DNA of 64,000 nucleotides from Petasospora fabianii (Eukaryota; Ascomycota; Saccharomycetes; Phaffomycetales; Wickerhamomycetaceae). Below are positions 9,581 through 18,930 of the stretch, in pieces. Numbering within the stretch: the first letter of the stretch is position 1; each line of letters opens with the position of its first letter. The notes beneath the pieces were generated by a model. The model saw only the letters and a list, made by a program, of their open reading frames with translations, ran no database searches and was not told the origin of the DNA. The position numbers were made by a program, and so were the translations under genes. The stretch lies in NCBI GenBank assembly GCA_022641835.1, contig CP048717.1, forward strand, positions 1,116,001 through 1,180,000, given 5' to 3'.

Positions 9581-11233
9581 ATGTCCGAAGATTGGAAAAA
9601 GAATTTGAACCTTCCCGAGAAGGATACAAGACCCCAGACGGAAGATGTCACCAAGACTAAGGGAAATAACTTTGAGGATTTTTACCTTAGTAGGAAGTTG
9701 TTGATGGGTATCTTCGAAGCTGGTTTTGAGAAACCATCTCCTATTCAAGAAGAGTCGATCCCTGTTGCATTAGCCGGTCGTGATATCCTTGCAAGAGCCA
9801 AGAACGGTACCGGTAAGACAGCATCTTTCATTATCCCAACTTTAGAGAAAGTTAAGGCCAAAGTTGATAAGATCCAAGCACTTATCCTCCTTCCTACAAG
9901 AGAACTTGCCTTGCAAACATCACAAGTTGTCAGAACATTAGGTAAACACTTGGATCTTCAATGTATGGTTACCACTGGTGGTACATCCCTCAGAGACGAT
10001 ATTGTTAGATTGGATGAGACCGTTCACATTCTTGTTGGTACACCAGGTCGTGTTCTTGATTTGGCTGCCAGAGGCATTGCCGATTTGTCACAGTGTTCCA
10101 TGTTCATCATGGATGAAGCTGATAAGATGCTCTCACCGGAATTCCAGTTGGTCATTGGCCAAATCTTGGACTTTTTGCCAGCTAAGCACCAGTCTCTTTT
10201 GTTCTCTGCAACTTTCCCACTCTCCATTCAGCAATTCATTGCTGATAACTTGAAAAACCCATATGAGATTAATTTGATGGATGAGTTGACATTGAGAGGT
10301 ATCACTAATTTCTACGCCTATTTGGAAGAAGGTCAAAAGCTACACTGCTTAAACACATTGTTCTCCAAATTGCAAATCAACCAATGTATCATTTTCTGCA
10401 ATTCTGCAAAGAGAGTTGAATTACTTGCGAAGAAAATTACCGAATTGGGCTTCTCTTGTTACTTCTCTCATGCCAAGATGCCACAGGATGCTAGAAACAA
10501 GGTTTTCCACGATTTTAGACAAGGTAAAGTGAGAACTTTGGTTTGTTCTGATCTTTTAACAAGAGGTATTGATATTCAAGCTGTTAATGTTGTTATCAAC
10601 TTTGATTTCCCAAAGACCGCCGAGACCTATTTGCACAGAATTGGTAGATCAGGTAGATTTGGTCATTTGGGTTTGGCTATTGATTTCATCACTTGGAATG
10701 ATCGTCAGAACATGTTTAGAGTTGAGAAAGAACTCGGTATTGAGATTCCAAAGATTCCAAATGAGATTGATGAGTCTTTATATGTTGCTCAAAATGCTAG
10801 TTCTGTTCCAAAACCATTCCCAATTCAGGCTATGCCAAAGGGTAACTCTAGTGGCTTTGGTTACAAAGGTCAACCAGATGAGCAGAATCAACAACAAAAG
10901 CAGCCTGTACAGTCTCAGTCCCCTGCTACTACTCACAACACTGCTCCTCATCAGCCACAGGCTCCTCTGCCACCACAGGGATTCCCACAGTCATTGCAAC
11001 AACCAAGTCCAGCTCCACAGCAGCCACAACAACAGCCAGCACAACAAGGATTCCCACCTCAGGGTTTCCCACAGGGATATCAACCACAGGGTTATCCACA
11101 AGGATTCCCACCACAGGGCTTCCCACCACAGGGATTCCCACCTCAAGGATTCCCACCACAGGGTTATCCACCACAATTTGCCAACGGCCAGCAGTACGCT
11201 GTTGCCGGAGCTAACGGTCAGGCTCATCAGTAA
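9581..11233 (+). CDS. DHH1: DHH1, DEAD-box RNA helicase of mRNA decapping and P-bodies
   Basis: A 550-residue DEAD-box protein of the DDX6/Me31B branch. In order: Q motif region ([13 protein letters not shown], about 47), motif I AKNGTGKT (about 74), PTRELA, DEAD (about 177), SAT, and motif [10 protein letters not shown] (about 352). It represses translation and activates decapping with Pat1, Edc3 and the Lsm1-7/Dcp system in the cytoplasm. The tail (about 410-550) is low-complexity Gln/Pro/Gly with repeated PPQGFP and PQGYP units encoded by near-identical DNA repeats (about 11050-11175). The S. cerevisiae protein is about 506 residues, so the extra length is mainly this tail. CA-rich leader and strong codon preference suggest high expression. 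Confidence 0.97.
   Translation: MSEDWKKNLNLPEKDTRPQTEDVTKTKGNNFEDFYLSRKLLMGIFEAGFEKPSPIQEESIPVALAGRDILARAKNGTGKTASFIIPTLEKVKAKVDKIQALILLPTRELALQTSQVVRTLGKHLDLQCMVTTGGTSLRDDIVRLDETVHILVGTPGRVLDLAARGIADLSQCSMFIMDEADKMLSPEFQLVIGQILDFLPAKHQSLLFSATFPLSIQQFIADNLKNPYEINLMDELTLRGITNFYAYLEEGQKLHCLNTLFSKLQINQCIIFCNSAKRVELLAKKITELGFSCYFSHAKMPQDARNKVFHDFRQGKVRTLVCSDLLTRGIDIQAVNVVINFDFPKTAETYLHRIGRSGRFGHLGLAIDFITWNDRQNMFRVEKELGIEIPKIPNEIDESLYVAQNASSVPKPFPIQAMPKGNSSGFGYKGQPDEQNQQQKQPVQSQSPATTHNTAPHQPQAPLPPQGFPQSLQQPSPAPQQPQQQPAQQGFPPQGFPQGYQPQGYPQGFPPQGFPPQGFPPQGFPPQGYPPQFANGQQYAVAGANGQAHQ
11050..11175 (+). repeat. DHH1: Tandem coding repeat ([11 protein letters not shown] units) in the DHH1 tail
   Basis: About eight imperfect copies of an 12-18 base unit resembling CCACCACAGGGATTC encode the Gly-Phe/Tyr-Pro-Gln repeats of the C-terminal tail. 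The DNA copies are nearly identical, suggesting recent expansion by slippage or unequal exchange. Confidence 0.8.
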
Positions 11234-11660
11234 TGAGTCTGATGTCTACCATGTCATGTTTTATGCCCCCATTTTTGTTCAGCTTGATTTCCTACAGAAA
11301 ACCTTTAGAAAAAACACAAAAAAAAATCACACATTCACACTCATGTTTTGTTCACTCCTTCCTCTTTCTTTTGTCACCTTCTTTTTTTCTCTATTTCGAT
11401 TATGTTTAGGACTTTTCGTGTCTGGTGATTTGTATGTGAGTCTTTGTCTTGTCTGATGTTGAGTACTATCCCTGATCCATATTGCCAATGTATCTGGGGA
11501 TGTGGAAATGCCTCTGATAATCACTGACTAAACCATCTGATTACCAGAGACGTATAGTGTTTCGAGGCTTGACAATGATTGAATGAGGGAGTTGTTTGAT
11601 TACTGATTACGATATGTTACGCTTGTTGCACAGTTTTGTTTTTCCCCCTTGTCCACTGAC

Positions 11661-11666
11661 TGACTC
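11661..11666 (+). promoter_or_regulatory. Distal TGACTC (Bas1/Gcn4-type) site upstream of ADE5,7
   Basis: TGACTC is the core used by Bas1-Pho2 to induce purine synthesis genes when adenine is short, and by Gcn4. It sits 448 bases before the ADE5,7 ATG, within CTGACTGACTCTTGAG. Confidence 0.45.
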
Positions 11667-11883
11667 TTGAGTACATTACTCTATATCTAAGTCTATGGAG
11701 ACGGTGTATTGAGTAGGTTGTTTTTGGTGTTGTTATTTTTTTTTCCCACCAGCTTTTTTCCCCTCATGACCGTCCAGCAGTTGAAAGTATTTAATCCGGA
11801 TGGTGTTCTTAATGTTCACGCTGCTACAGATCCCGGTTAATCTTCAAGATGTAGTACATAAAGCACTCCCCCACACTATTTCA

Positions 11884-11889
11884 GAGTCA
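11884..11889 (-). promoter_or_regulatory. Proximal TGACTC site (as GAGTCA) upstream of ADE5,7
   Basis: The same Bas1/Gcn4 core in reverse orientation, 225 bases before the ATG, a usual distance for an upstream activating site. Two such sites before a purine gene support Bas1-type control. Confidence 0.55.
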
Positions 11890-11957
11890 GACCCAAGAAA
11901 AAAGAAAAGTTCGGTCGAGTCATTTTTTAATTTTTTTTTTTTTGCAAATAATTGATC

Positions 11958-11970
11958 ACACCCGGACACC
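11958..11970 (+). promoter_or_regulatory. 13-base promoter motif ACACCCGGACACC (ADE5,7 copy)
   Basis: The copy ends directly before the first upstream ATG and lies 156 bases before the ADE5,7 start. An identical 13-mer occurs at 54439-54451. It resembles Rap1-type sites (ACACCC followed by RNACA), which is only a family-level guess. Confidence 0.5.
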
Positions 11971-12064
11971 ATGCTAATCATTCACCTTTGGTGCTGCAGT
12001 GTCTGGGCATCGCGTATTATACAAATTTGTTCTCCCTCTTGTTTGCAGGTCTCTTTACTGTGAG

Positions 12065-12109
12065 ATGCCTCTCTGGTTTTTGCAGAGAACCACTCTCCTC
12101 AAAAGCTAA
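12065..12109 (+). promoter_or_regulatory. Short upstream reading frame (14 codons plus stop) before ADE5,7
   Basis: An ATG at 12065 opens 14 codons ending in TAA at 12107-12109, only four bases before the ADE5,7 ATG. A further 30-codon frame runs 11971-12063. Whether either lies in the mRNA depends on the unknown transcription start. Confidence 0.4.
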
Positions 12110-12113
12110 CACT

Positions 12114-14477
12114 ATGTCTCTCAACTTGCTCGTTCTCGGTAACGGTGGTCGTGAACACGCCATTGTCTGGAAGCTCTCCCAGTCCAAGAGCGTGGCTCAC
12201 ATCTATGTCGCTCCAGGTAATGGTGGTACAGATCTTCTTCCAAACGTTAGTAACGTGGCCATCTCATCTGACAAGAAGGACTTTGAGAAGCTTGTTGCCT
12301 TTGCTCAGGAGAAGGAAATTGACCTTGTGATTCCTGGTCCAGAGCAGCCATTGGTTGACGGCGTTGCCTCTTACTTTAAGAAGGTTGGTATCCCAGTCTT
12401 TGGTCCTTCGGCAAAGGCTGCCTACATGGAAGGTTCTAAGACTTTCTCCAAGGACTTCATGGCTAAGCACAACCTTCCAACTGCCGCTTTCAAGAACTTC
12501 ACCGACTACGAGGCTGCCAAGGCTTACGTTCAGAGTGTTTCCCACAACGTTGTCATCAAGGCATCTGGTATCGCTGCCGGTAAGGGTGTTTTGATCCCAA
12601 CCACTAAGGAGGAGGCCATCGATGCCTTGAAACAGGTCATGGTTGACAAGGAATTTGGTTCTGCTGGTGACGAGGTTGTTGTTGAGGAGTTCCTCGAAGG
12701 TGATGAGATCTCTATCTTGACACTTTCGGATGGTTACTCTTACTACAACTTGCCTCCAGCTCAGGATCACAAGAGAATCGGTAACGGTGACACTGGTTTG
12801 AACACCGGTGGTATGGGTACATACGCTCCAGCTCCAGTTGCTACTCCATCATTGCTCAAGGAGATTGACGACACCATCATTAAGCCATCCATCGATGGTA
12901 TGAGAAAAGATGGTTTCCCATTCGTCGGTGTCTTGTTCACAGGTATCATCGTTACCGCTACTGGACCAAAGATCCTCGAGTACAACGTTAGATTCGGTGA
13001 CCCAGAGACCCAGTCTGTCCTCCCACTCTTGACTGAGGATACCGACTTGGCTCAGGTTTTCCTCGCTGCCGCTGAGGGAAGATTGGACTCCGTTGAGATC
13101 AAGACGAAGCAAAACACTTTTGCTACTACAGTTGTCATCGCTGCTGGTGGTTACCCAGAATCTTACAAGAAGGGTGATAAGATCACCGTTGATGAGGATA
13201 TCGAGGCTCTTGTCTTCCACGCTGGTACTACCAAGAAGGAGGATGGCGCTATCTACACAAATGGTGGTAGAGTCATCGCTGCCACTGCTACTGCTAGTAC
13301 CCTTCAAGATGCGGTCAAGAAGGCTTACGAAGGTGTTGACAAGATTCACTTTGACAACAAGTACAACAGAACAGACATTGCTCACAGAGCATTCAGAGAT
13401 GCCAACAAGGCTGAGGAAGGTCTCACTTATGCCACTGCTGGTGTCTCCGTTGATAACGGTAACTTGCTTGTTGAAAACATTAAGGCTATGGTCAAGTCTA
13501 CTAGAAGACCAGGTGCTGACTCTGACATTGGTGGATTCGGTGGTGTCTTTGACTTGAGTGCTGCCGGTTACCAGACAGATGAGACTTTGCTCGTTGCCGC
13601 CACTGATGGTGTTGGTACAAAGCTCAGAATTGCACAGATCATGGGTCTTCACGACACAGTTGGTATCGATCTCGTTGCCATGAACGTCAACGATTTGGTT
13701 GTCCAGGGTGCTGAGCCATTGCTCTTCCTCGATTACTTTGCCACTGGTAAGTTGGACATTAACATCGCTGCTGACTTTGTTAAGGGTGTTGCTGATGGTT
13801 GCAAGCTCGCTGGTTGTGCCCTTGTTGGTGGTGAGACATCTGAGATGCCTGGTATGTACGAGCCAGGTCACTACGACACCAATGGTACCGCTGTAGGTGC
13901 TGTTAACAGAAACAAGGTTCTCCCAAAGGTTGAGAACATGGCTAAGGGTAACGTTCTCTTGGGTTTGAAGTCTGATGGTGTGCACTCTAACGGTTTCTCC
14001 TTGGTCCGTAAGATCATTGAGACTTACGGTTTCTCTTACACAGACTCTGCTCCATGGAAGCCAGAGACCACAATTGGTGAGGAGTTGCTTGTTCCAACTA
14101 GAATCTACGTGAAACAGCTTCTTAAGCCAATCCAGAAGGATTTGATCCTTGGTCTGGCCCACATCACTGGTGGTGGTCTTTTGGAGAACATTCCAAGAGC
14201 CTTGCCAAAGCACCTCAGTGCTCGTGTTGATATGAGCACCATTGAGGTCCCAGAGATCTTCAAGTGGTTTGGTTCCACCGCCAAGGTCCCAGTCAACGAC
14301 TGGTTGAAGACTTTCAACGTTGGTGTCGGTATGATTGCCATTGTTGAGAAGGAGAACGTGGCGGAGGTTAAGAGGCTCCTTGAGGAGGCTGGTGAGACTG
14401 TCTACCAGATTGGTGAGTTGGTTGAAAGAGGAGATGATGCTGGTACCATCATTGAGAATGCTGAGGGTTTGTATTGA
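12114..14477 (+). CDS. ADE5,7: ADE5,7, bifunctional GAR synthetase / AIR synthetase
   Basis: A 787-residue protein (S. cerevisiae: 802). The N-terminal half is GAR synthetase (PurD-like, 1 to about 430): GNGGREHA at about 7, an ATP-grasp core, and VRFGDPETQ at about 292. The C-terminal half is AIR synthetase (PurM-like, about 445-787): DGVGTKLRIA, GGETSEMPGMY and HITGGGLLENIPR. It performs steps two and five of purine synthesis in the cytosol. The frame is open upstream to a TTG, but the first in-frame ATG is 12114 and starts right at the conserved fold. Codon choice is highly biased, so it is probably strongly expressed; the bias also creates a long meaningless antisense frame. Upstream TGACTC sites fit Bas1 control. 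Confidence 0.97.
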   Translation: MSLNLLVLGNGGREHAIVWKLSQSKSVAHIYVAPGNGGTDLLPNVSNVAISSDKKDFEKLVAFAQEKEIDLVIPGPEQPLVDGVASYFKKVGIPVFGPSAKAAYMEGSKTFSKDFMAKHNLPTAAFKNFTDYEAAKAYVQSVSHNVVIKASGIAAGKGVLIPTTKEEAIDALKQVMVDKEFGSAGDEVVVEEFLEGDEISILTLSDGYSYYNLPPAQDHKRIGNGDTGLNTGGMGTYAPAPVATPSLLKEIDDTIIKPSIDGMRKDGFPFVGVLFTGIIVTATGPKILEYNVRFGDPETQSVLPLLTEDTDLAQVFLAAAEGRLDSVEIKTKQNTFATTVVIAAGGYPESYKKGDKITVDEDIEALVFHAGTTKKEDGAIYTNGGRVIAATATASTLQDAVKKAYEGVDKIHFDNKYNRTDIAHRAFRDANKAEEGLTYATAGVSVDNGNLLVENIKAMVKSTRRPGADSDIGGFGGVFDLSAAGYQTDETLLVAATDGVGTKLRIAQIMGLHDTVGIDLVAMNVNDLVVQGAEPLLFLDYFATGKLDINIAADFVKGVADGCKLAGCALVGGETSEMPGMYEPGHYDTNGTAVGAVNRNKVLPKVENMAKGNVLLGLKSDGVHSNGFSLVRKIIETYGFSYTDSAPWKPETTIGEELLVPTRIYVKQLLKPIQKDLILGLAHITGGGLLENIPRALPKHLSARVDMSTIEVPEIFKWFGSTAKVPVNDWLKTFNVGVGMIAIVEKENVAEVKRLLEEAGETVYQIGELVERGDDAGTIIENAEGLY

Positions 14478-14479
14478 GC

Positions 14480-14485
14480 CACGTG
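14480..14485. promoter_or_regulatory. CACGTG box just after ADE5,7
   Basis: A single CACGTG lies two bases after the ADE5,7 stop codon in the short convergent gap with NIP100; it is probably not in a promoter and is listed only for completeness. Confidence 0.2.
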
Positions 14486-14661
14486 ACTGCTTGAACGCGT
14501 CACACACTTTGTTACGATGTATATTACGAACAATAATAGAATCAGGTTGATTTAGAATATCATTATAGTGCCTATATGTAGATGGGCGCTGTTCTTTGTT
14601 GATATGCTGACCATCTTTACTACATCAGATCATCGATCGGCAGATGCAAGTAGCTTTGTAT

Positions 14662-17277
14662 TCATCTTATCAAATATGAACTACTTCTTTCAACAGCCCT
14701 CTGCAGATCTCGAGAGATGTTGCGCAATTCATCAGAAGGACCAGCCTCTCTTGCGTACGGCTTGAACACCGGAATCTCCTTTCTGAGCCATGACATGTCC
14801 AATGATCTCTTATTCTTAGCAGAGAAGTGTCTCACAGCTCTTTGTAGAGTTTCAATTTCTGAAATGAGTGATGCCTTCTCTGTATACTGCTTTTGTTCCA
14901 ACAATGTTTCAAATTGGGAGTTATGGATAAGATTGTTGTTTCTGGCACGATGTAATTCGGCACTGAGTTTCTCGTTCTGCTCTGATAGTTCACCAACACG
15001 TTTATCAAGAGCAAGGTTCGTTGATGTGATAGTCTCGAGCTCCGAGCGATACTTCTTCACCATTGCCTCTGTTTGATGGAGGTGTTCCAGACGGGACTGA
15101 AGGATTTGGATCTTTGATGTTGATTCATCAAGCAGTGTGGACTTCTTTGCAAGGTCTGATTTCAATGTTGCAATATGTGTTTGAAGCTCTTTTGAGCCCT
15201 CAATCACTGTGGGATTGCTACTTGGCGTGACATGTACGGTTTCCCACTCTGGTTTGTTTGAGGGAAGTGAGTCAAGGACAGACAAAAATTGGTTGAATTC
15301 CTTCGAGAGATCAACCCTTCCAGAATCAAAGTCGAGACTGGAGAGTTTGGAAAGGATTTCATCAATGAATCTTTGAACATCATCAACAAGTGGGGTGATA
15401 TCAGACAAGGATACATCGTTTGACCCGTCAACTTCCTTCTGAATTCTGACGAGAACATCATCAACCAACTCCGCCCGGCTGAGCGTGAGCTGGTATAGCT
15501 TAGTTATATCTGGGAACTGATCATAGTTGGATTTGATCTTACTCGTGTTAATCCTTGAGATGACCTCCTGTGTGATTTGAAGAGATGTCTTTTGTTGTTT
15601 GGATTGAAATTGAAGTTTGGATCGGTTGTGGAAATCACATACAGCATTCTCAACGACACTTGCTATCTCGTCCTGGATCTGTTTCAGATCTGGCACGTTC
15701 TTGTACTCTTCTTCCTCGATATGGTGAACATACTCCTCGACGCATACTGACAAGTCCTGAACGTTGATTGAAACACCGCACTGTTCGTGAACATCGGCGC
15801 AGTACTCCAAGAAGACAGCCATCGTAAGCATCTTCAACCTTAGACTAATGGCCAAAATATCCAAGAAGAGATCACCTGATGTTGTTTCAGTAAATTCGGA
15901 CAAAGTGTTGAAGATATGTGCATATTTTCTTAGTTCAGCGGTATGTCTGTGCCTTTTCAAGTCAGGAGCATACTTCAGTATGCCCTCTCTCATTTCAACC
16001 TCATGATTCAAGAGCTTGAACTCCAGCTGCAATGCTCTCTTTTCCCTCAACAAACTCGTGGACGTCATTCTATACTCTTCGAACTTCTTGAAGTCAAAAG
16101 TTACCTCCCTTTCATTTTGTCTTTTCATTTTGTCTAGAACAGTACCTAGCTCATGGTTCTTTTGCTCAAGTGAAACAATGACTTCTTGCTTTTCACCGAT
16201 GATCGTCTCCAGTGACTTGATCTCCTCTTGAAGTTCATGCTCAGTGTCAAGATGTAGCTTCTCAAGATCGGCCTCTTCCCTTCTTAGTTCCTCCAACTCT
16301 TTGACCTTCTTCTCAGCATCGAGCAGCTTCTTCTCTGTATCTTTCTGCGCCTGTAAGACCTCTTTTGGAACAGTTTTTCTGTCGTTAGCCTCAATGACGG
16401 CACGCTCCAATTGTTCTTGTAAATCATCAGCATGATCCCTGAGTTTCAGCAGCGCCTGTTGAAGCATCTCATTTCTCTCCTCGAGCTCTCTAGAGGTACC
16501 AGCTTCCCCAGAGAGTTGAACCTCTTCTCTTAATGTATCCAGTTCGAGCTGTAGCTCTTCGTTTTTGTTTTTCAACACTTCTATCTCTTGACGGAGGATC
16601 TCGTTATGTTCCTCTAGTGTTTCCTTATCAATGGCGATCACCTCGAGGTCTTCTTCGAGCTTTGAAGTTTTGGCAACTGTTGAAGTCTTCTCTTCAGATA
16701 GCACTTTTATTGTACTCTTGAGCGACCCAATTTCGGCATGCATGATTTGTAGTTTATCCTGGAGCTTGGTGACAATGGTTTTGAGCTTGATAGTGTCCGA
16801 AGTTTCGTCAGTCTCAGCCATGGATGTTTCTGATGGTGTTGGTGCCAATGTGTCTCCAGACACTCGCCTGACTCCTTCTCCCATACTTTGCCTTGATACG
16901 CTTCTTATCCCCCCACTCATGCTCTGTCTTGATACACTTCTAGCACCATTTGCACCACCACCCATGCTTTGCCTCGATACGCTCCGTGATCCCAGCCTCG
17001 ATGTACTTCGATTCATACCCGCATTGCTCTGTCTTCTGACCTTGTGATCCGATATGGGCTTCGAATCTAAAGCCTCAAGCATCGGCTCACGCACAAAGAT
17101 CCCATGGAGGTCCTCACACTCGAAGTAACGGACTCCCTGGACGCTTCCATCGTTCTTGCCATGCGCGTCATCGAGCTCGACACCGCACCAAACGCCACTG
17201 GAGAAGTCCGTAGTGCCCACAAACCGGACGGTTCCTGGTGTGGACTTGAAGGAGACCCTGTCACCAACAGCTATCAT
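14662..17277 (-). CDS. NIP100: NIP100, dynactin p150Glued subunit
   Basis: An 871-residue protein (S. cerevisiae: 868). An N-terminal CAP-Gly domain (1-70) carries GKNDG (40-44) followed by SVQGVRYF, which binds tubulin or EB1-type C-termini. A basic Ser-rich linker (about 88-137) contains the unit RSVSRQSM three times plus related VSRQS sequence. Long coiled coils (about 155-420 and 685-835) flank a dynactin-type globular region (about 455-640, with RLKMLTMAVFLEYCADVHEQC). The protein helps dynein position the spindle. Its S. cerevisiae neighbour region also holds TRE1, found 8 kb to the left here. Confidence 0.93.
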   Translation of the reverse strand: MIAVGDRVSFKSTPGTVRFVGTTDFSSGVWCGVELDDAHGKNDGSVQGVRYFECEDLHGIFVREPMLEALDSKPISDHKVRRQSNAGMNRSTSRLGSRSVSRQSMGGGANGARSVSRQSMSGGIRSVSRQSMGEGVRRVSGDTLAPTPSETSMAETDETSDTIKLKTIVTKLQDKLQIMHAEIGSLKSTIKVLSEEKTSTVAKTSKLEEDLEVIAIDKETLEEHNEILRQEIEVLKNKNEELQLELDTLREEVQLSGEAGTSRELEERNEMLQQALLKLRDHADDLQEQLERAVIEANDRKTVPKEVLQAQKDTEKKLLDAEKKVKELEELRREEADLEKLHLDTEHELQEEIKSLETIIGEKQEVIVSLEQKNHELGTVLDKMKRQNEREVTFDFKKFEEYRMTSTSLLREKRALQLEFKLLNHEVEMREGILKYAPDLKRHRHTAELRKYAHIFNTLSEFTETTSGDLFLDILAISLRLKMLTMAVFLEYCADVHEQCGVSINVQDLSVCVEEYVHHIEEEEYKNVPDLKQIQDEIASVVENAVCDFHNRSKLQFQSKQQKTSLQITQEVISRINTSKIKSNYDQFPDITKLYQLTLSRAELVDDVLVRIQKEVDGSNDVSLSDITPLVDDVQRFIDEILSKLSSLDFDSGRVDLSKEFNQFLSVLDSLPSNKPEWETVHVTPSSNPTVIEGSKELQTHIATLKSDLAKKSTLLDESTSKIQILQSRLEHLHQTEAMVKKYRSELETITSTNLALDKRVGELSEQNEKLSAELHRARNNNLIHNSQFETLLEQKQYTEKASLISEIETLQRAVRHFSAKNKRSLDMSWLRKEIPVFKPYAREAGPSDELRNISRDLQRAVERSSSYLIR
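16860..17020 (-). repeat. NIP100: RSVSRQSM-unit repeats in NIP100
   Basis: Three near-identical coding units for RSVSRQSM separated by short glycine-rich spacers, plus diverged copies on either side, form the linker after the CAP-Gly domain. Confidence 0.7.
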
Positions 17278-17384
17278 CTGTCTGGAAGCGTTTACTCGAA
17301 GGAACTGGAGCGTGGTTTCTGATGTGGGGTGTGTTTCTATTGTATCTCCTTTTGTTTACATTTCGACTGCGCACTCTTTTAGGT

Positions 17385-17390
17385 CACGTG
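17385..17390. promoter_or_regulatory. CACGTG box upstream of NIP100
   Basis: A single CACGTG within AGGTCACGTGCAC, 108 bases before the NIP100 ATG; a possible Cbf1-type site. Confidence 0.3.
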
Positions 17391-17491
17391 CACTAAACAC
17401 TAAGACTAATACATAACGCTTAAATTACGACGTTATCATCCATAAATTTATATATATACAGTCAGAGCCCTTGTGTATACCCTCTACTTTA

Positions 17492-18681
17492 TCAATCAGC
17501 ACTGAAAGGATTCTCCTTCAGGGCCCTGTTGATTTGGTTCTCCATGTGTTGATACACAGTAAAGGCAATACCACCAGAGGTACCAACCTTCAACAAACGT
17601 GGGAACCAACCGGCCCAGAAGGCTCTGACACCCTCTTCAACAAAGATTCTGTAAGCACATTCTAAAGAGTTTCTGTAGAGGTAATGTGTCTCCCTGCTCT
17701 GCATTCTGGTCTTTATCACATCGACCGGTTGTGTAGCAGCCACGACCAATACCGACGATGTGACACCTATACCGAAACTGAGGTATGTGTTCAGCTCACC
17801 ACCATGAGGAGCCAATAACGAGCGCATCCAGGTGTAGGTACCGAATCTTACAGCACTGTTTGTACACTGTCTGATCAGTGTTGGAGCTGTACCTTGAAGG
17901 AAACCTCTGTATCCTCTAGTCTCCCAAATCTCCTTCACAGCCTGTGTGAATCCGTCTGAAGGGTTAGCATCCCATTTCTTCTTAGCGAGTACCATTGGAT
18001 GGTTGGCCAGTGAGTCGACTGGTTTGTGGAAAGTCTTCTTCTTTGGAGATGGTTTGTTCGTTGAGGACTCAGATGCAGTAGCGGTAGCGGCGGACACAGC
18101 AGCATCAGATACAATACTCTTAGCCATCCTGCTTCTAATTAATGTGCTTTCAATCATGGTGGTCTTGATGTTTTCGAATGGGATGATCCAGAGGGATTCA
18201 ACGAATCCAGTCATGGCACCAGCAACAACTAATCTTGGAGCAGAAGTCTTTCCATTATCATTAGCCATAAACTTAGAAGTCCAGTTGAACACGACGAATC
18301 TGGATCCAGATTTGAGGGCATTACCGATGTTTAAGGCAGCACAACCGCTGAAATAATGCTTGAATTGATGTTGTAAATCTGGAGAAGCAATGATACCCTT
18401 TGCATTTGGGATGAGTCTGTTAAGTTGAGATACCGTCTTGGCGAATTCAAATGGGTACGTCAGCGTGGTTTGAACAATTGAGGCAGAGACTCCTGCAAGC
18501 ATAGCAGTTAGCAGATTTGGCTGAGAAAAATTACATGCGTTAGTGATGATATCTCTTTGGTTGCTCAAGTGTCATGGGACTCTCTCCAGTTGAGACTTAC
18601 TTCAACTTGCAAATCACGCGATAGTCTCGAAGGACCAGAGCGCCTGTGTGGCTTGTATGTTGGTGGAGACTCGTCACTCAT
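17492..18681 (-). CDS. Mitochondrial carrier, tricarboxylate-carrier (CTP1/YFR045W) type
   Basis: Two exons, 18681-18601 and 18520-17492, give 369 residues with the start MSDESPPTYKPHRRSGPSRL. The unspliced ATG at 18568 would put intron sequence in the protein and is rejected. Three carrier repeats are visible: YPFEFAKT (repeat 1), IPFENIKTTMIES (repeat 2) and QPVDVIKTRMQS (repeat 3), each a variant of the PX[DE]XX[KR] signature, so it sits in the mitochondrial inner membrane. YPFEFAKT and the final WAGWFPRLLKVGTSGGIAF resemble citrate/tricarboxylate carriers; S. cerevisiae YFR045W, also intron-containing, is the likely match. An insert rich in Ala, Ser and Lys lies between the second and later repeats (around 170-205). 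Substrate is inferred, not shown. Confidence 0.85.
18521..18600 (-). other. Intron of the CTP1/YFR045W-like carrier gene
   Basis: An 80-base phase-0 intron on the minus strand: donor GTAAGT at 18600-18595, branch CACTAAC at 18545-18539, acceptor TTCTCAG ending at 18521. The branch adenosine is 19 bases from the acceptor. Confidence 0.88.
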
Positions 18682-18800
18682 CTCTGTTCTTATTCTAGGG
18701 ACGGAAATTGTAGAGTCTTTAGACTAAAATGGTTGCTTTCCCAAGTCATGATCTTTTTGTGCTTTGCGATGGTTTTTTGGAAGTGGGAGAGCCATGGGAG

Positions 18801-18808
18801 TCACGTGA
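18801..18808. promoter_or_regulatory. TCACGTGA palindrome upstream of DMO2
   Basis: A full eight-base palindrome with a CACGTG core, 123 bases before the DMO2 ATG and about 120 from the divergent carrier start; both flanking genes encode mitochondrial proteins. Confidence 0.45.
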
Positions 18809-18930
18809 ACGATCACATGGTCGCCATATAAACCTTGCCACTTTGAAGCTCTATGTGAAAAAACATATACTGATCATCATTTATCTTTATTTGTGTCATT
18901 CTACATTCTCCACAAAGTTTCGTCTACACG

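Larger units (their letters stand above)
11234..12113 (+). promoter_or_regulatory. DHH1 3' region and ADE5,7 promoter
   Basis: This 880-base gap holds the DHH1 3' end and the ADE5,7 upstream region. It carries a TGACTC at 11661-11666 and its reverse complement GAGTCA at 11884-11889 (Bas1/Gcn4 core), T-rich runs near 11739-11750 and 11925-11943, the 13-base motif at 11958-11970, and two short upstream reading frames (11971-12063 and 12065-12109). The proximal TGACTC core is 225 bases from the ATG. No other gene is visible. Confidence 0.55.

Noticed and set aside
10569-11456. 295-codon sense frame overlapping the end of DHH1
   Set aside because: Out-of-frame reading of the DHH1 repeats giving His/Ser-rich nonsense; no proper start.
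11960-12060. Possible 5' untranslated intron before ADE5,7 with acceptors CTGCAG and TTGCAG
   Set aside because: No GTATGT-like donor or proper TACTAAC branch was seen upstream.
12849-14507. 552-codon antisense frame over ADE5,7
   Set aside because: Same cause as over PRT1; no family resemblance.
18521-18568. Start of the mitochondrial carrier at 18568
   Set aside because: This ATG falls in an intron with a good donor, branch and acceptor; the spliced start at 18681 is better.
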